Below are positions 16,169 through 25,073 of a DNA stretch of 35,656 bases, piece by piece. A program made the position numbers and the translations under genes. The notes under the pieces are model-generated. The model searched no databases and was not told the origin of the DNA. It worked only from the letters and a program-made list of their open reading frames with translations. The DNA is from Hyphomicrobiales bacterium (lineage in GTDB: Bacteria > Pseudomonadota > Alphaproteobacteria > Rhizobiales > Beijerinckiaceae). Within the stretch, counting starts at the first letter, position 1. The number at the start of each line of letters is the position of its first letter. The stretch is from assembly GCA_025356415.1 (NCBI GenBank), contig JANXTB010000242.1:1-35656 (forward strand). Direction: 5' to 3'.

Positions 16169-16330
16169 GCAACCTATTTCGAAGCCCCCGAGGCTAGGCC
16201 AGCTGACCTCGCATCGCGTATTGGATCTGTGATCGGCAACATCCTCGTCGTTTTGTCCTACTTGCTGATCCCTAAACCGATCGCGCTTTAATTCTCGAAG
16301 TGAGCTCGGCCATGCCGGGCAAGAGGGGCG
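16169..16330 (+). pseudogene. Dead copy of the 44 aa membrane peptide/CopG-like cassette
   Basis: The 135 bases from 16169 to 16303 align without gaps to 1005-871. The ATG is replaced by GCA, the 40th codon is TAA (16289-16291), and the original TGA is still at 16301-16303. Between them YFEAPEARPADLASRIGSVI and NILVVLSYLLI match the intact peptide. Next, ATG CCG GGC AAG AGG at 16312 repeats the start of the CopG-like gene (MPGKR); homology then ends at about 16328. A minus-strand open frame here (16031-16336) is therefore probably spurious. Confidence 0.7.
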
Positions 16331-16465
16331 CAACACGCCGCAAGTTTAACGCGAAGGAACGCAACTTTGTTCGGCAGGCCCGCTTGCCAGCTTTGTTTGG
16401 ATTACAGCTGCACTTCCTGGCTGGACGCAACTGGCCTTGTGAGGTGAGAGCCATGTGTCCATCGT

Positions 16466-19126
16466 TTACGCTATCCGCTTGCGAACAGTGAATTCAACGA
16501 TTCGACTGGCGGGCATTGGCGCTCCGAAAAGATAGCCTTGACCTTCAGTGCATCCAGCCAATTTGGCATGCATCCACTGCTCGTCCGTTTCGATTCCCTC
16601 CGCGGTCGTGCTCATGCCAAGTGAATTGGCCAGACTGGCCACGGATCTGACGATTGCCGCGCAGTCTTTTCGGGTGCCTAGCTCACTAACGAAGGACCGA
16701 TCTATCTTTAGTTTATCGAAGGGAAATAGGCGCAAGCCACTGAGCGAGCTGTAGCCAGTGCCGAAGTCGTCCATCGATATCCTTAAGCCGAGGCTCCTCA
16801 ACGCCAGCAGCGCCGAGACATTGCTCTCAGCATGTTTTAGCATGACGCTTTCCGTCACCTCCATTTCGAGCCTGTCCGGCCGGAGCCCAGTAACAGCAAG
16901 CGAATTTTCGACACACGCAGACAGGCTGCTGGATTGCAATTGGACAACCGAGAGATTTACAGCAACTCGGAGACGGTCTGGCCACTTTGCCGCTTCATGG
17001 CAGGCCTGCGAAATTACCCATTCCCCAATATCTTTTATCAGTCCAGTTTCCTCAGCCAACTCGATGAACGAAGCTGGCATGAGTAGCCCGCGTTCCGGAT
17101 GACGCCAACGCAACAGCGCTTCGAACCCGATCAGCTCGGCATTATCAAGTCGCACCTGTGGCTGGTAATACAATTCGAGCTGACCAGACGGCAGCGCAAC
17201 TCTCAGCTCCGTTTCCAGACGCACGCGCTCTCGCGTCGCCTCCTCAATTTCGCGCCGGAAGAATTGGTACGTGTTGCGCCCTGCGCCTTTGGCCGCGTAA
17301 AGCGCCATGTCGGCATTCTTGATGAGCTGATCAGGATCGAGGGCGTCATCAGGAGCAAGCGACACACCAACGCTTGATCCTATTCGAATTTGGTGTCCGT
17401 CCACCTCGAAAGGTTCGCTCATCAGTTCGTTCAAGCGAACCGCCAGCCGCTGAGCCTCGTCGGGCGAACCGATGGACTGCAGGATCGAAAATTCGTCACC
17501 GCCCAAGCGCGCCAATGTGTCCGTTGAGCGAACGGCTGCCGCCAAGCGTCTTGCAACCTTCTGCAGCAAGACATCCCCGGCCGTGTGTCCAAGCGTGTCG
17601 TTGACCAGCTTGAAGCCATCGAGATCCAGATAGAGAACGGCCAGTCGTTCACCGGCCGAGAGACCTTCTATTCTGGCATTGAGCGTCTGCTTGAAGACCA
17701 TTCGATTGGGCAGTTCGGTGAGCCCGTCACGCTGCGCTAGTCGCAAGATCTTTTCTTCTGCTCGCCGCTGGTCTGTGATGTCCTCGTGGGTGCTAACAAA
17801 GCCCCCGCCGATCATCGGCGCGTGAGAAATGGTTATCGTTCGCCCGTCTTCGAGTTCGTTGAGGCGGTGGCGGTCGTTCATGATGGTCCGCGTGAGCGGC
17901 TGTGTTCCAGCGAGAGCGCGCTGCTCCAACAGGATGTGACGCGGCGTATTGGGCGCCAGGATATCCGGGTTCAGCCTGTACAGCTCTCCATACTGCCGAT
18001 TGCAGACAATCAAGTTCTCGTCGGCATCAAACATTGCCAGGCCTTGCCGCATGTTGCTGATCGCGGCGGTGAAAAAGCCCTGCGCCTTTTCGTGTGCGCG
18101 CGAGACGTCGAGCTCCGATCGTGTTTGCGCCAACTGCTCCGTCGCGCTCGCCAAAATCAGAGCCAGAAAGATCAAGGCAAGCGCCGCACCGAGGCCGACA
18201 ATGGCCAAACACACCACCTGCCCGCGCCATTCCGTCAATACGTCCTCAATCGCCGCGGTAACCACGATCGCGACCGGGAAATCGTGAATATAGTGCAGCG
18301 CCGCCAGCCGTTCGCGTCCGTCCGTCGGACTTATATGCCTTGCTACCCCTTCCTCCCCTTTCAGGAACAGCTCCGCGAGCGGTCCTCTCGAGTCAAAAGA
18401 CCTTCCGATAACCTTTTCGACTCGCGGGTATCTCACGAGCAGCGTGCCGTCCCTGCGCGCCATCCAGATTGAGCCATGCTCGCCCACTGCGATTTTCGAG
18501 TAAACTTTTTCGAGGGTCGATAATTCGATCACGCCAGTGACCACGCCGAGGAATTCACCGCTCGGGCTGCTGACTCGTTTGGCCAGGAAAATGCTCCACT
18601 CGCCCGTAATCAGACTTTTCACCGGCGTGCTGATGTAAAGGTCGCGAGCGCCGGAGTTGCGAGCGCCGGCAATATACTCGCCGTCTGAAAGATCGAGGGA
18701 TGGGAGCGGCCCCGACGCGCCCCTGGCGACGAGTTTTCCCCGCGCACTGGCGACCGCCAGATTGTCGAGTTGGCCGAAACCCGTGATCGAGCCTTGCAGC
18801 GTGTCCTGGATCGCAGCACTTCTGGCAATCTCTTCAAATTCCTCAACGGTTGAGGGTTTCGCCGCCTCAATTCGCTCTGCGACAACTGACACAATCAAGT
18901 GCGCTGCTTGAAGCGATTTCTCGGTTTGCTGCGCCAAGGCATACGAAAGGTTTCCCGTTTCCCTTTCGCCAAAAGCAATCGCTTGGTTACGCAGATAAAA
19001 AACCAGCGCTCCATCTGCGACGAAAAGGGCGATCATGACCGCTCCGATTACCATCGCGAGCATCGGTTGCGACCAGAGAGCTGCGAATTGACGCTGAAAC
19101 CAGACTAATGGTGGAAATGCCCGCAT
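16466..19126 (-). CDS. Membrane GGDEF-EAL protein with Cache-like sensor and PAS domain (c-di-GMP turnover)
   Basis: I start at ATG 19126 (AAGAGGAACAAA upstream) rather than the TTG at 19159, giving 886 aa. In order, counted from the TTG: membrane helix (34-55), a periplasmic region of about 250 aa resembling a Cache sensor, a second helix (315-338), a PAS domain (360-465), GGDEF (480-635, with intact RLGGDEFS at 551-558) and EAL (645-890, with FEALLRWRHP, NLS and DDFGTGYSSL). Both active-site signatures look complete, so it may make and break cyclic di-GMP, with one activity possibly used for GTP sensing. It is divergent from a single-domain response regulator, suggesting a shared signalling function in motility or attachment. 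Confidence 0.92.
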   Translation of the reverse strand: MRAFPPLVWFQRQFAALWSQPMLAMVIGAVMIALFVADGALVFYLRNQAIAFGERETGNLSYALAQQTEKSLQAAHLIVSVVAERIEAAKPSTVEEFEEIARSAAIQDTLQGSITGFGQLDNLAVASARGKLVARGASGPLPSLDLSDGEYIAGARNSGARDLYISTPVKSLITGEWSIFLAKRVSSPSGEFLGVVTGVIELSTLEKVYSKIAVGEHGSIWMARRDGTLLVRYPRVEKVIGRSFDSRGPLAELFLKGEEGVARHISPTDGRERLAALHYIHDFPVAIVVTAAIEDVLTEWRGQVVCLAIVGLGAALALIFLALILASATEQLAQTRSELDVSRAHEKAQGFFTAAISNMRQGLAMFDADENLIVCNRQYGELYRLNPDILAPNTPRHILLEQRALAGTQPLTRTIMNDRHRLNELEDGRTITISHAPMIGGGFVSTHEDITDQRRAEEKILRLAQRDGLTELPNRMVFKQTLNARIEGLSAGERLAVLYLDLDGFKLVNDTLGHTAGDVLLQKVARRLAAAVRSTDTLARLGGDEFSILQSIGSPDEAQRLAVRLNELMSEPFEVDGHQIRIGSSVGVSLAPDDALDPDQLIKNADMALYAAKGAGRNTYQFFRREIEEATRERVRLETELRVALPSGQLELYYQPQVRLDNAELIGFEALLRWRHPERGLLMPASFIELAEETGLIKDIGEWVISQACHEAAKWPDRLRVAVNLSVVQLQSSSLSACVENSLAVTGLRPDRLEMEVTESVMLKHAESNVSALLALRSLGLRISMDDFGTGYSSLSGLRLFPFDKLKIDRSFVSELGTRKDCAAIVRSVASLANSLGMSTTAEGIETDEQWMHAKLAGCTEGQGYLFGAPMPASRIVEFTVRKRIA

Positions 19127-19353
19127 TTTGTTCCTCTTGCGGGGGAACTTGAGCCTCAATTATTAAGGGGCATTTGCGGCAAATCGCCAATCGACTTGGA
19201 TACTTACTTTTTCGTTAAAGGCACGCTTACCGCTGGCCAAAAGACGCGGCCTTTGCACAGGAGAAACCGCGCCAGAATGGCTTGGATAGCTTTAGCGCTC
19301 CGCTTGCACTGCGGCTGCGCTTTGTGTTCTGTCCAACACTCTCGGAGGTTGGA

Positions 19354-19710
19354 ATGGAACGTAAGCTGACGGTGCTCCTCGTCGAAGACGAGCCGTTGAT
19401 TACCCTTCTATACGAGCAGCTGCTCGAGACCACAGAATTTGATCTGGTGGCGATTGCGCCGTGCAACCGTCAGGCGCTGACCTGGCTCGAGTCAAATCGT
19501 CCGGATCTTGCTATCGTCGATTTTTTCCTAAACGACGGGCCCTGCATTGCGGTTATGGCTCGGCTCGACCAGTTGAGCATCCCATTCATCGTCGTGACCG
19601 CGTTCGGCGATTTGGTGCCCGAGCACGTGCCTCCTGAGCGACGGATTCGCAAGCCGATCAGAGGACGCCACCTTACGGGTGCGCTACGGCGTCTTGCCAC
19701 GCCTTTGTAA
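19354..19710 (+). CDS. Single-domain response regulator (receiver only)
   Basis: ATG 19354 follows GGAGGTTGGA; the longer frame from 19282 is not needed. The 118 aa protein MERKLTVLLVEDEPLITLLY has the acidic pair Glu11/Asp12, the phospho-acceptor Asp56 (LAIVDFFLNDG), Thr82 and Lys100 (RKP), all the residues of an active receiver. There is no output domain, so it should act by binding a partner protein, as in the CheY or phosphorelay group common in alphaproteobacteria. No kinase is nearby. Confidence 0.85.
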   Translation: MERKLTVLLVEDEPLITLLYEQLLETTEFDLVAIAPCNRQALTWLESNRPDLAIVDFFLNDGPCIAVMARLDQLSIPFIVVTAFGDLVPEHVPPERRIRKPIRGRHLTGALRRLATPL

Positions 19711-19731
19711 AAAAGAAGAAGAAGAAGAAAG
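19708..19731 (+). repeat. Purine-only GAA repeat
   Basis: AAAAAAGAAGAAGAAGAAG is a run of four to five GAA units between the response regulator and the membrane protein, partly where a ribosome site would lie. Such runs can vary in length. Confidence 0.7.
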
Positions 19732-19744
19732 ATAGGGTAGTGCC

Positions 19745-20194
19745 ATGTTCTGGTTCGGAATCGGGTGTGCAATTGCCGGGCTTGCCGTGGGTTGGTTGCT
19801 GAGACTTCCGCTTTTCGTTGCTCTGACCAGTTTTCAAACCCTCCTATTCGTCGTTGGTCTTGCGTTAGCCGGCGAGCTATCCGGATTGGAGGCTTTTTTT
19901 TGGGCGATGTCGGGGCTCTTCTGTCACCAAGCTGCATACCTTGCTGGCGCAATAATGCGAGCCATCCTCCAAAGCCCAGCGCTTAATTCGGAGCGTTCGG
20001 TCGCTGCCGAAGTCGATGAGGAGCTGTCCTCCATCGATCACCTCGCAACCAGATTTGCATCGCAAGCCCCACAACTCCGTCGTGAGGCGGCGACCTTGTC
20101 CTATATAGTTTCCCGATTACGTCGAACCCTGAACGATCAGCAGGAGCTGGAAGCTCTTATGGTTGAAAGGCGAACAGCCGTGCCGATGGATTAA
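19745..20194 (+). CDS. Small two-to-three-helix membrane protein with coiled C-terminus
   Basis: A 149 aa protein. MFWFGIGCAIAGLAVGWLLR forms the first helix, TSFQTLLFVVGLALAGELSG the second, and FFWAMSGLFCHQAAYLAGAI the third. The remaining ~75 aa are charged and helical (LRREAATLSYIVSRLRRTL), ending in a short tail. It starts 34 nt after the response regulator stop, past a purine repeat. I infer a possible signalling partner in the membrane, from position only. The family is not recognised. Confidence 0.65.
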   Translation: MFWFGIGCAIAGLAVGWLLRLPLFVALTSFQTLLFVVGLALAGELSGLEAFFWAMSGLFCHQAAYLAGAIMRAILQSPALNSERSVAAEVDEELSSIDHLATRFASQAPQLRREAATLSYIVSRLRRTLNDQQELEALMVERRTAVPMD

Positions 20195-20346
20195 CGCCAC
20201 ACCAAAGTTAAGTCCGTGCGGTGCTCATGCGCGCACGCCCATGTCACCTGCTGCAGCAAAACGTCCGGAAACGTCCGGACAAGACGATTTCCGACCTGTG
20301 CCGTCAGACCTAAGTTGTCGAACTGCTAGCGGGAGGCCTCGATGCA

Positions 20347-20460
20347 TTGATTGCCTGCCGTACAATTGCGCCGACCCTGATGCTTAGCGCCGTCCTTGCC
20401 GCGACTGGTTTAGTCATGGCGAATCTGTTTTGGCGCATCGCATTGAAAAACGCGTTCTGA
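20347..20460 (+). CDS. Possible 37 aa membrane peptide
   Basis: From TTG 20347 (GGGAGG 16 to 11 bases upstream) the frame reads LIACRTIAPTLMLSAVLAAT, then GLVMANLFWRIALKNAF, ending TGA at 20458. A hydrophobic core followed by a basic end fits a tiny membrane protein. The start codon is weak and no second copy is in the window. Confidence 0.35.
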   Translation: MIACRTIAPTLMLSAVLAATGLVMANLFWRIALKNAF

Positions 20461-21083
20461 ATCCCACGACTTCACACAGCGTTTGAGAGTCGCGCAATTT
20501 CGACCTGCGAGAGCGAGCGAAACGCTTTGAACCGACCGCCACCGATCGCGTGCGCATTCAGGTTGACGTGCCATGGCTTTTCGCCGCTGCCAAAGGAGAA
20601 TGGCCGTATCAAATGGCGTCTGGCGTGTCTCGGACTTGGGCAGCGCTCGCTCGTCCAACGAGCTAGTGGATTCCCTTTGTGATTTCGACAATTCCCGTTT
20701 CACAGAACAAGACCGTTCGAAATGCCGCGCGGTTACTGAGTAACTTCGGCCTTCGGGGAGAACTAAACGGGCCCGTGCGCCCCATCAATACGAGATCGAG
20801 AATCGAATGCGCGAAGGACTGGTGATGCGCCCGCAGCACACAGGAGACGCGCCGCGAAATCACGGCGCGCCAATTCCTGAAGCTCGTAGCCGCCTATCGT
20901 GACACCTCCGCGGAGCGGCAACGCGAGGTCCGAGCAGAGGGCGGAAAAAGGTCGTCTTGCCAACACCGTGATGCGCCGCGCAACGGAATCATCTTTGGAG
21001 AGCCCGCGCCTTACACATGCGACAAGACCTATCCGCCTTCAAAATTCTTGAAGTCAAACGTGCAACTGTTCGACCGACAAACG
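20461..21083. other. Stretch without a clear gene; one protein-like reading
   Basis: On the plus strand, from about 20841, the frame reads ETRREITARQFLKLVAAYRD, TSAERQREVRAEGGKRSSCQ and continues open to 21162 without a start. It is helical and basic and could be a remnant of a small DNA-associated protein. I do not recognise it, and call nothing else in this stretch. Confidence 0.35.
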
Positions 21084-21461
21084 TCAGCGCGCCGCGTCGC
21101 CAGCACCATAATAGCTGCAGGTCTCGCCCGCGCTGTCACGGTGCACCGACACCTTGTATAGACCTGGGCACGTGCCATTAAGCTTCTTCCAGATCCAGAC
21201 CGACAGGTTTTCGAGCGTGGGGGGACCAAGGTCCGCGACCTCATCAAGGAAACGGTGATCGAGGTCCTCGCGCGCGTCGAGCAGCGCGCGCTCGAAAAGC
21301 CCGAGGTCGATGACCATCCCGCTGTCCTGATCGGCCTCGCCACGCACGCTCACCTCGGCGCGATAGGAGTGACCATGGATGCGCCTGCTGGACTCGGTCT
21401 CGATCGCGCGCTTCAACGTATGCGCCGCTTCGAACCGGAATTGCTTGGTGACTTCGAACAT
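21084..21461 (-). CDS. queD: QueD-like 6-carboxytetrahydropterin synthase homologue lacking the usual Cys
   Basis: The start is ATG 21461, which overlaps the queE stop (TGATG). The 125 aa protein MFEVTKQFRFEAAHTLKRAI has the three zinc ligands His14, His29 and His31 (RIHGHSY), the DLDHRFLDE segment with His69, and the late Glu (PTLEN). QueD makes 6-carboxy-5,6,7,8-tetrahydropterin in queuosine and 7-deazaguanine synthesis. In classical QueD a catalytic Cys sits just before the HGH motif; here that position is ESSRR, without Cys. It may be a variant subgroup using another residue. Coupling to queE supports the pathway assignment. Confidence 0.8.
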   Translation of the reverse strand: MFEVTKQFRFEAAHTLKRAIETESSRRIHGHSYRAEVSVRGEADQDSGMVIDLGLFERALLDAREDLDHRFLDEVADLGPPTLENLSVWIWKKLNGTCPGLYKVSVHRDSAGETCSYYGAGDAAR

Positions 21462-22096
21462 CAGGCGATCCCGATCAGCTTGTGTGTCTGGATGCTGAGC
21501 CGCCAACGCGGGTGGTCCAGGCAATAGGCGACCGCCGCATCCGTATTCGCCTGCCGCTCTGGGCCATCCATCGGCTGCAGCCAGAAATGCCTGAAATCTA
21601 GCCCGGCGAAGACTTGCGGATCGTGTTCGCGCTGCGGGAACACCAGCTTCAACTCGTGGCCTTTTGTGACGTTCAGGGGCGCATTGGCCTTGGGACTCAC
21701 GCAGACCCAGTCGATCCCGTCGACGAGAGCAACGGTGCCGTTGGTCTCGACCGCGATTTCAAAGCCGAGCCGATGCACTGCCTCGATCAGCGCGGGATCA
21801 ATCTGGAGCAGCGGCTCGCCGCCGGTGAAGACGACGAATCGATTGGCGGACGAGGAGTGTTCCCAACAATCGGCAACAGCCTGCGCGAGCGCGTCTGCGG
21901 ACACGAATTTCCCGCCGCCCGTCCCGTCGGTTCCGACGAAATCCGTATCGCAGAAGGTGCAGACAGCCGACGCGCGGTCCACTTCGCGCCCCGACCAGAG
22001 ATTGCACCCGCTGAAGCGACAGAACACGGCAGGCCGGCCCGCATGGTAGCCTTCGCCCTGCAGCGTCCTGAACAGCTCCTTTACCGAATAGGTCAT
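21461..22096 (-). CDS. queE: 7-carboxy-7-deazaguanine synthase (radical SAM)
   Basis: I start at ATG 22096 (MTYSVKELFRTLQGEGYHAG); a longer frame to 22171 adds no homology. The 211 aa enzyme has the extended QueE cluster motif: CNLWSGREVDRASAVC followed by TFC, that is C-x14-C-x2-C, binding the 4Fe-4S cluster. FTGGEPLLQ binds S-adenosylmethionine, and VETNGT and SPKANAPL follow. It converts 6-carboxytetrahydropterin to 7-carboxy-7-deazaguanine, the next step after QueD. No queC or queF is in the window. Confidence 0.92.
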   Translation of the reverse strand: MTYSVKELFRTLQGEGYHAGRPAVFCRFSGCNLWSGREVDRASAVCTFCDTDFVGTDGTGGGKFVSADALAQAVADCWEHSSSANRFVVFTGGEPLLQIDPALIEAVHRLGFEIAVETNGTVALVDGIDWVCVSPKANAPLNVTKGHELKLVFPQREHDPQVFAGLDFRHFWLQPMDGPERQANTDAAVAYCLDHPRWRLSIQTHKLIGIA

Positions 22097-22654
22097 GGTT
22101 CTCACCTTGGTGGGATGCAGCTCTCGCTCGCCGACGAGGATTTCACCAGCCCGCGCCCTTCCTCGGGCCACACAAAAATCCGCCAGCCCGGAAAAGCCGA
22201 AAAGCCCCCGCTGTCTTCGCGACAGTTACCCCTACGATGGATGTCAACGTAGCGCTCGCCGCCAGTGTTACCCCTTACTCCCGCGGATAGTAGCGCTACC
22301 TCTTATCGAACCGACGGCTGATGTCCACTGCTTGCGTAGGGTCCAAACGTATTTTTGACGCCAAAGAATCCCTTATCGGAACCTGTCAACTTGGCACTTA
22401 AGGATCGAGGATCATCTCGGCTCCTTCGTCATGGTGACGAGGCCAAAACTATTAAATCACAAACTCAAATCCGGGACACAGGTGGTGACGGGGAACAGCG
22501 TTATCACCCAGATTAGCGGCACATTGACGCTGTAACCTTCGAGACCATCAGCAACGCGGGCTATATGCCTTGAATTAGCCGCGTCCGGCGTGTTTAGAGC
22601 CTCAGATACAAATAAATCATCTCGAAGCTTCCCTCACCTGGAGGTTGCCCCTGC
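22097..22654. other. Upstream region of queE and gene-free stretch
   Basis: A perfect small hairpin (CTGTC/GACAG, five-base loop) lies at 22211-22225, about 115-130 nt before queE. I looked for a preQ1-type leader by eye and see no convincing match. The rest, to 22654, holds only short frames. Confidence 0.4.
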
Positions 22655-22963
22655 ATGTCCGAGTTTGTTCGACCTACCGATATCCGCGTGTTTATGCATC
22701 AGCAAAAGCAAGATCCTGTCTCTGTGGCGGATTTGCCTTTCGACACGACCGATCAATCGCCCAAGCAGCCCCTAAAGAAATCAGGCGTCGAAATCATGGC
22801 CCTGCGTGAGCATCACTGCCGTTGGCCGCTCGTACGCGCTGCGGACGAGGCTCAGAAATATTGCGGAATGGGTCGCTTCGCTAATAGCTCTTATTGCGCC
22901 ACTCATGCGAAAATCAGCTACGTCCCGTCGCAGAGCAGACAGCGCATGGCAAGGGCTAGTTAG
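22655..22963 (+). CDS. GcrA-like C-terminal domain protein
   Basis: A 102 aa protein; GGAGG lies ten bases before ATG 22655. Residues 50-90 read LREHHCRWPLVRAADEAQKY, CGMGRFANSSYCATHAKISY. This C-R-W-P, C-G, Y-C-x-x-H pattern is the C-terminal signature of GcrA-type alphaproteobacterial regulators and of many short orphan proteins. The N-terminal half lacks the GcrA DNA-binding helix-turn-helix, so this is not a full cell-cycle regulator. The Cys/His set may bind a metal. Function unknown. Confidence 0.7.
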   Translation: MSEFVRPTDIRVFMHQQKQDPVSVADLPFDTTDQSPKQPLKKSGVEIMALREHHCRWPLVRAADEAQKYCGMGRFANSSYCATHAKISYVPSQSRQRMARAS

Positions 22964-23461
22964 CCAAACTGCGAAAATGTGCCCCGACGTCATGGCTAAC
23001 TCGCGCTCTCCTTTTTGTGGATCACCACTACCTCAGCCTCGTTAGCGTGATCTGGCTACTGTTCGCCTTGGGTTTCGCAGAGGCTGCGCAGGTATTGATT
23101 CAGCAGCAGCGTGAATCCCCGAAGCAAATGTAGCTTGCAGCGCACGGCGACTTTCGAGTTTTTCAACACAATCGGACGCAAAGCGGACGCCGGGAGATGA
23201 GAACGACAGCCGCGATATATTTCCGAAGCCCCGCGTTTCACTTGTAGGCGTCAATGCTCGCGCATATCGAAGATAGTCGATGCGTGGGACGGTTCGAAGA
23301 GCGCGGCGCAGATCGTTCGTCCGCCGCCTAGTGCCGCGGTCATCAAGAGACGATCTCGCCGTGGGTTTGCAAACATTGAGCGGCCACGTTTCAGGCGGCC
23401 GCGCTAGTGGCTGTTGCGCTTAACTAGCCACCACCCACCGGCAATCTCGGGCGCAGTTAGA
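22964..23461. other. Gene-free stretch with a faint repeat remnant
   Basis: 23175-23204 (ACGCAAAGCGGACGCC, then GAGAAC) resembles the start of the dispersed repeat at 11205 and 30125. The rest shows no reading I can support. Confidence 0.35.
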
Positions 23462-24124
23462 TCAAATGCTGCGCGGCTTAGGTATAATCCTAAGGTACGG
23501 CCTCGGGGCCGCCCAGCCATCCGGATAGAGACTCCTAGTCTCATCGTCGGAAACGGAGCCTGCGATGATTACATTATCACCCACATTCCAGTTCGCCGGC
23601 GTCGCCACTCGGTGCTTCGCAGTCAGCTGGAGTGAATCGATGACGCGTAAAACCTCGTCGAAGTTGCGCCCTGTCGTCATCGGGTAGACGAGGATGAGCT
23701 TCAGCTTTTTATCGGGACCAATCACGAACACGTTGCGCACGGTCTGGTTGTCACTCGCTGTGCGCTTTGACGAGTCACCATCAGTATCGGCCGGCAGCAT
23801 ACCGTAGAGTTTTGCGACCATCAGGTCTGGATTCTGCGATCATCGGAAAATGGGCGCGGTCCCTTGGGTTTCACGGATGTCGTCCGCCCAACGCCCGTGA
23901 CTGTCGATCGGATCGACGCTGAGCCCGATGACCTTCACGCCACGAGAGTCGAACTCGGGCTTGATCCTGGCCATGTAGCCGAGTTCGGTCGTGCAGACCG
24001 GCGTGAAATCCTTTGGATGTGAAAAAAATACGCACCAAGAACCGTCTATCCAGTCATGGAAACGGAGCCTGCCTTCGGTCGTTTCGGCGTCAAAATCTGG
24101 AGCCGTGTCACCAAGCTTCAACAT
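23462..24124 (-). pseudogene. 1-Cys peroxiredoxin (Prx6 type), interrupted by a local double frameshift
   Basis: ATG 24124 follows GGGAGGCGGGTT. The N-terminal half (MLKLGDTAPDFDAETTEGRL, then PKDFTPVCTTELG with the peroxidatic Cys44) and the C-terminal half (VFVIGPDKKLKLILVYPMTT, ATPANWNVGDNVIIAGSVSD, GWAAPRPYLR) are in the same frame but separated by IFR-stop-SQNPDL where relatives have a P-M-I-A segment. The DNA fits a one-base loss near 23842 and a one-base gain about 15 bases later, creating TGA at 23840-23842. The rejoined length (about 220 aa) is normal for the family, which reduces peroxides. As sequenced, only a 94 aa fragment would be made. Confidence 0.85.
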
Positions 24125-24776
24125 AACCCGCCTCCCCACATCGAGAAGTGATTAGGTGTTCCTCAGCCAATTAGAGCGAACAAAACCGCCTCTCTCTACA
24201 AAAGTTTGCTGCCACCTCATACAAAGCTCAAACGCCACGTTTTCCACTATGCAAAGTCGTGCCAAATGCATTACTTGCCAGGTTATTGCCTTTCGTTTCT
24301 CTCGCTGCGCTCGCGAAGCCATATGATGTCGAGCCTCGAAGCTCAGATCGGGAGTGCAGCCAGCGACTTCGGATTGCCACGAACGTCAGACGCAGCCTCC
24401 GGAGAAATGCCTCAACTGGTCGCCGCCACCATGGCTCGCCAATCCGCGGCGAACTCCATTTCCGAGTCTCACTCCGCATGATGGGCGACCGCATGTAGCG
24501 CTCTACCGACGAGATCGACCAGGCCTTGTCGTTGTTGCTTCAAACCCGGCCGGCAACGCGTTCGGGACCATGCAATCGGGCAGCTTGACCACGTTCACAC
24601 GACGGCTCCCACGATGTTCCCCGCGTGGCGCGCCTCTACCCCCGGTTAAGGATGAGCCGCCAAGCTGCTCCTGACAATCAATGGATGCAGACGCAATTGG
24701 CCGCGAGATCTCCGGCATTTGACCTACGACAGGGAGGCGCGAACTCGGCTTCTGTGACTTGAATGGGAGTTCTAGC
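24125..24776. other. Stretch without a supported gene
   Basis: Several overlapping frames are open on both strands, including one of 112 codons at 24503-24841 (minus, TTG start), but none shows a ribosome site plus family-like sequence. I leave it uncalled. Confidence 0.45.
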
Positions 24777-24961
24777 ATGTCCGGCCTCCCAAGTACGCAT
24801 ACCGCTACGCCAAGTCCGAGAAGTCTGCGGTAAGTCTTCAATTACATGGTCAGGCGAGGGCTTATTTGCAAGCCGCCGGGTCCGGGAGTGAACGCTACTC
24901 TGAGACTGAGCACTTGGCGGCTAGCTTATCGGAGTACGCGCGTTTATTAGCCCGAGACTGA
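24777..24961 (+). pseudogene. Frameshifted small helical protein
   Basis: GGGAG lies seven bases before ATG 24777 (MSGLP). After one lost or gained base near 24785 a clean frame follows: KYAYRYAKSEKSAVSLQLHG, QARAYLQAAGSGSERYSETE, HLAASLSEYARLLARD, ending TGA at 24959. The Ala/Leu-rich helices and coding-like composition suggest a real, recently broken gene. Family unknown. Confidence 0.4.
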
Positions 24962-25073
24962 CATATTGAACGTCAATGTCTCACTTATTCGTCAGCGGAT
25001 GAGGCACGCGGATTGCGCGAACAAGGAAAAAAGATCAGCGTCTATCGCCCATCGTCACTTATTGGGTGATGCT

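Noticed and set aside
16031-16336. Minus-strand open frame with several cysteines
   Set aside because: The plus strand here is a gap-free copy of the known cassette, so the minus frame is probably incidental.
17786-18472. 228-codon open frame on the plus strand
   Set aside because: Antisense to the GGDEF-EAL gene, whose domains are unambiguous.
22097-22250. preQ1-type riboswitch before queE
   Set aside because: Only a short hairpin is visible; I could not lay out the conserved core or pseudoknot.
24503-24841. 112-codon minus-strand frame with hydrophobic start
   Set aside because: TTG start without a ribosome site, and the right part overlaps a better plus-strand reading at 24777-24961.
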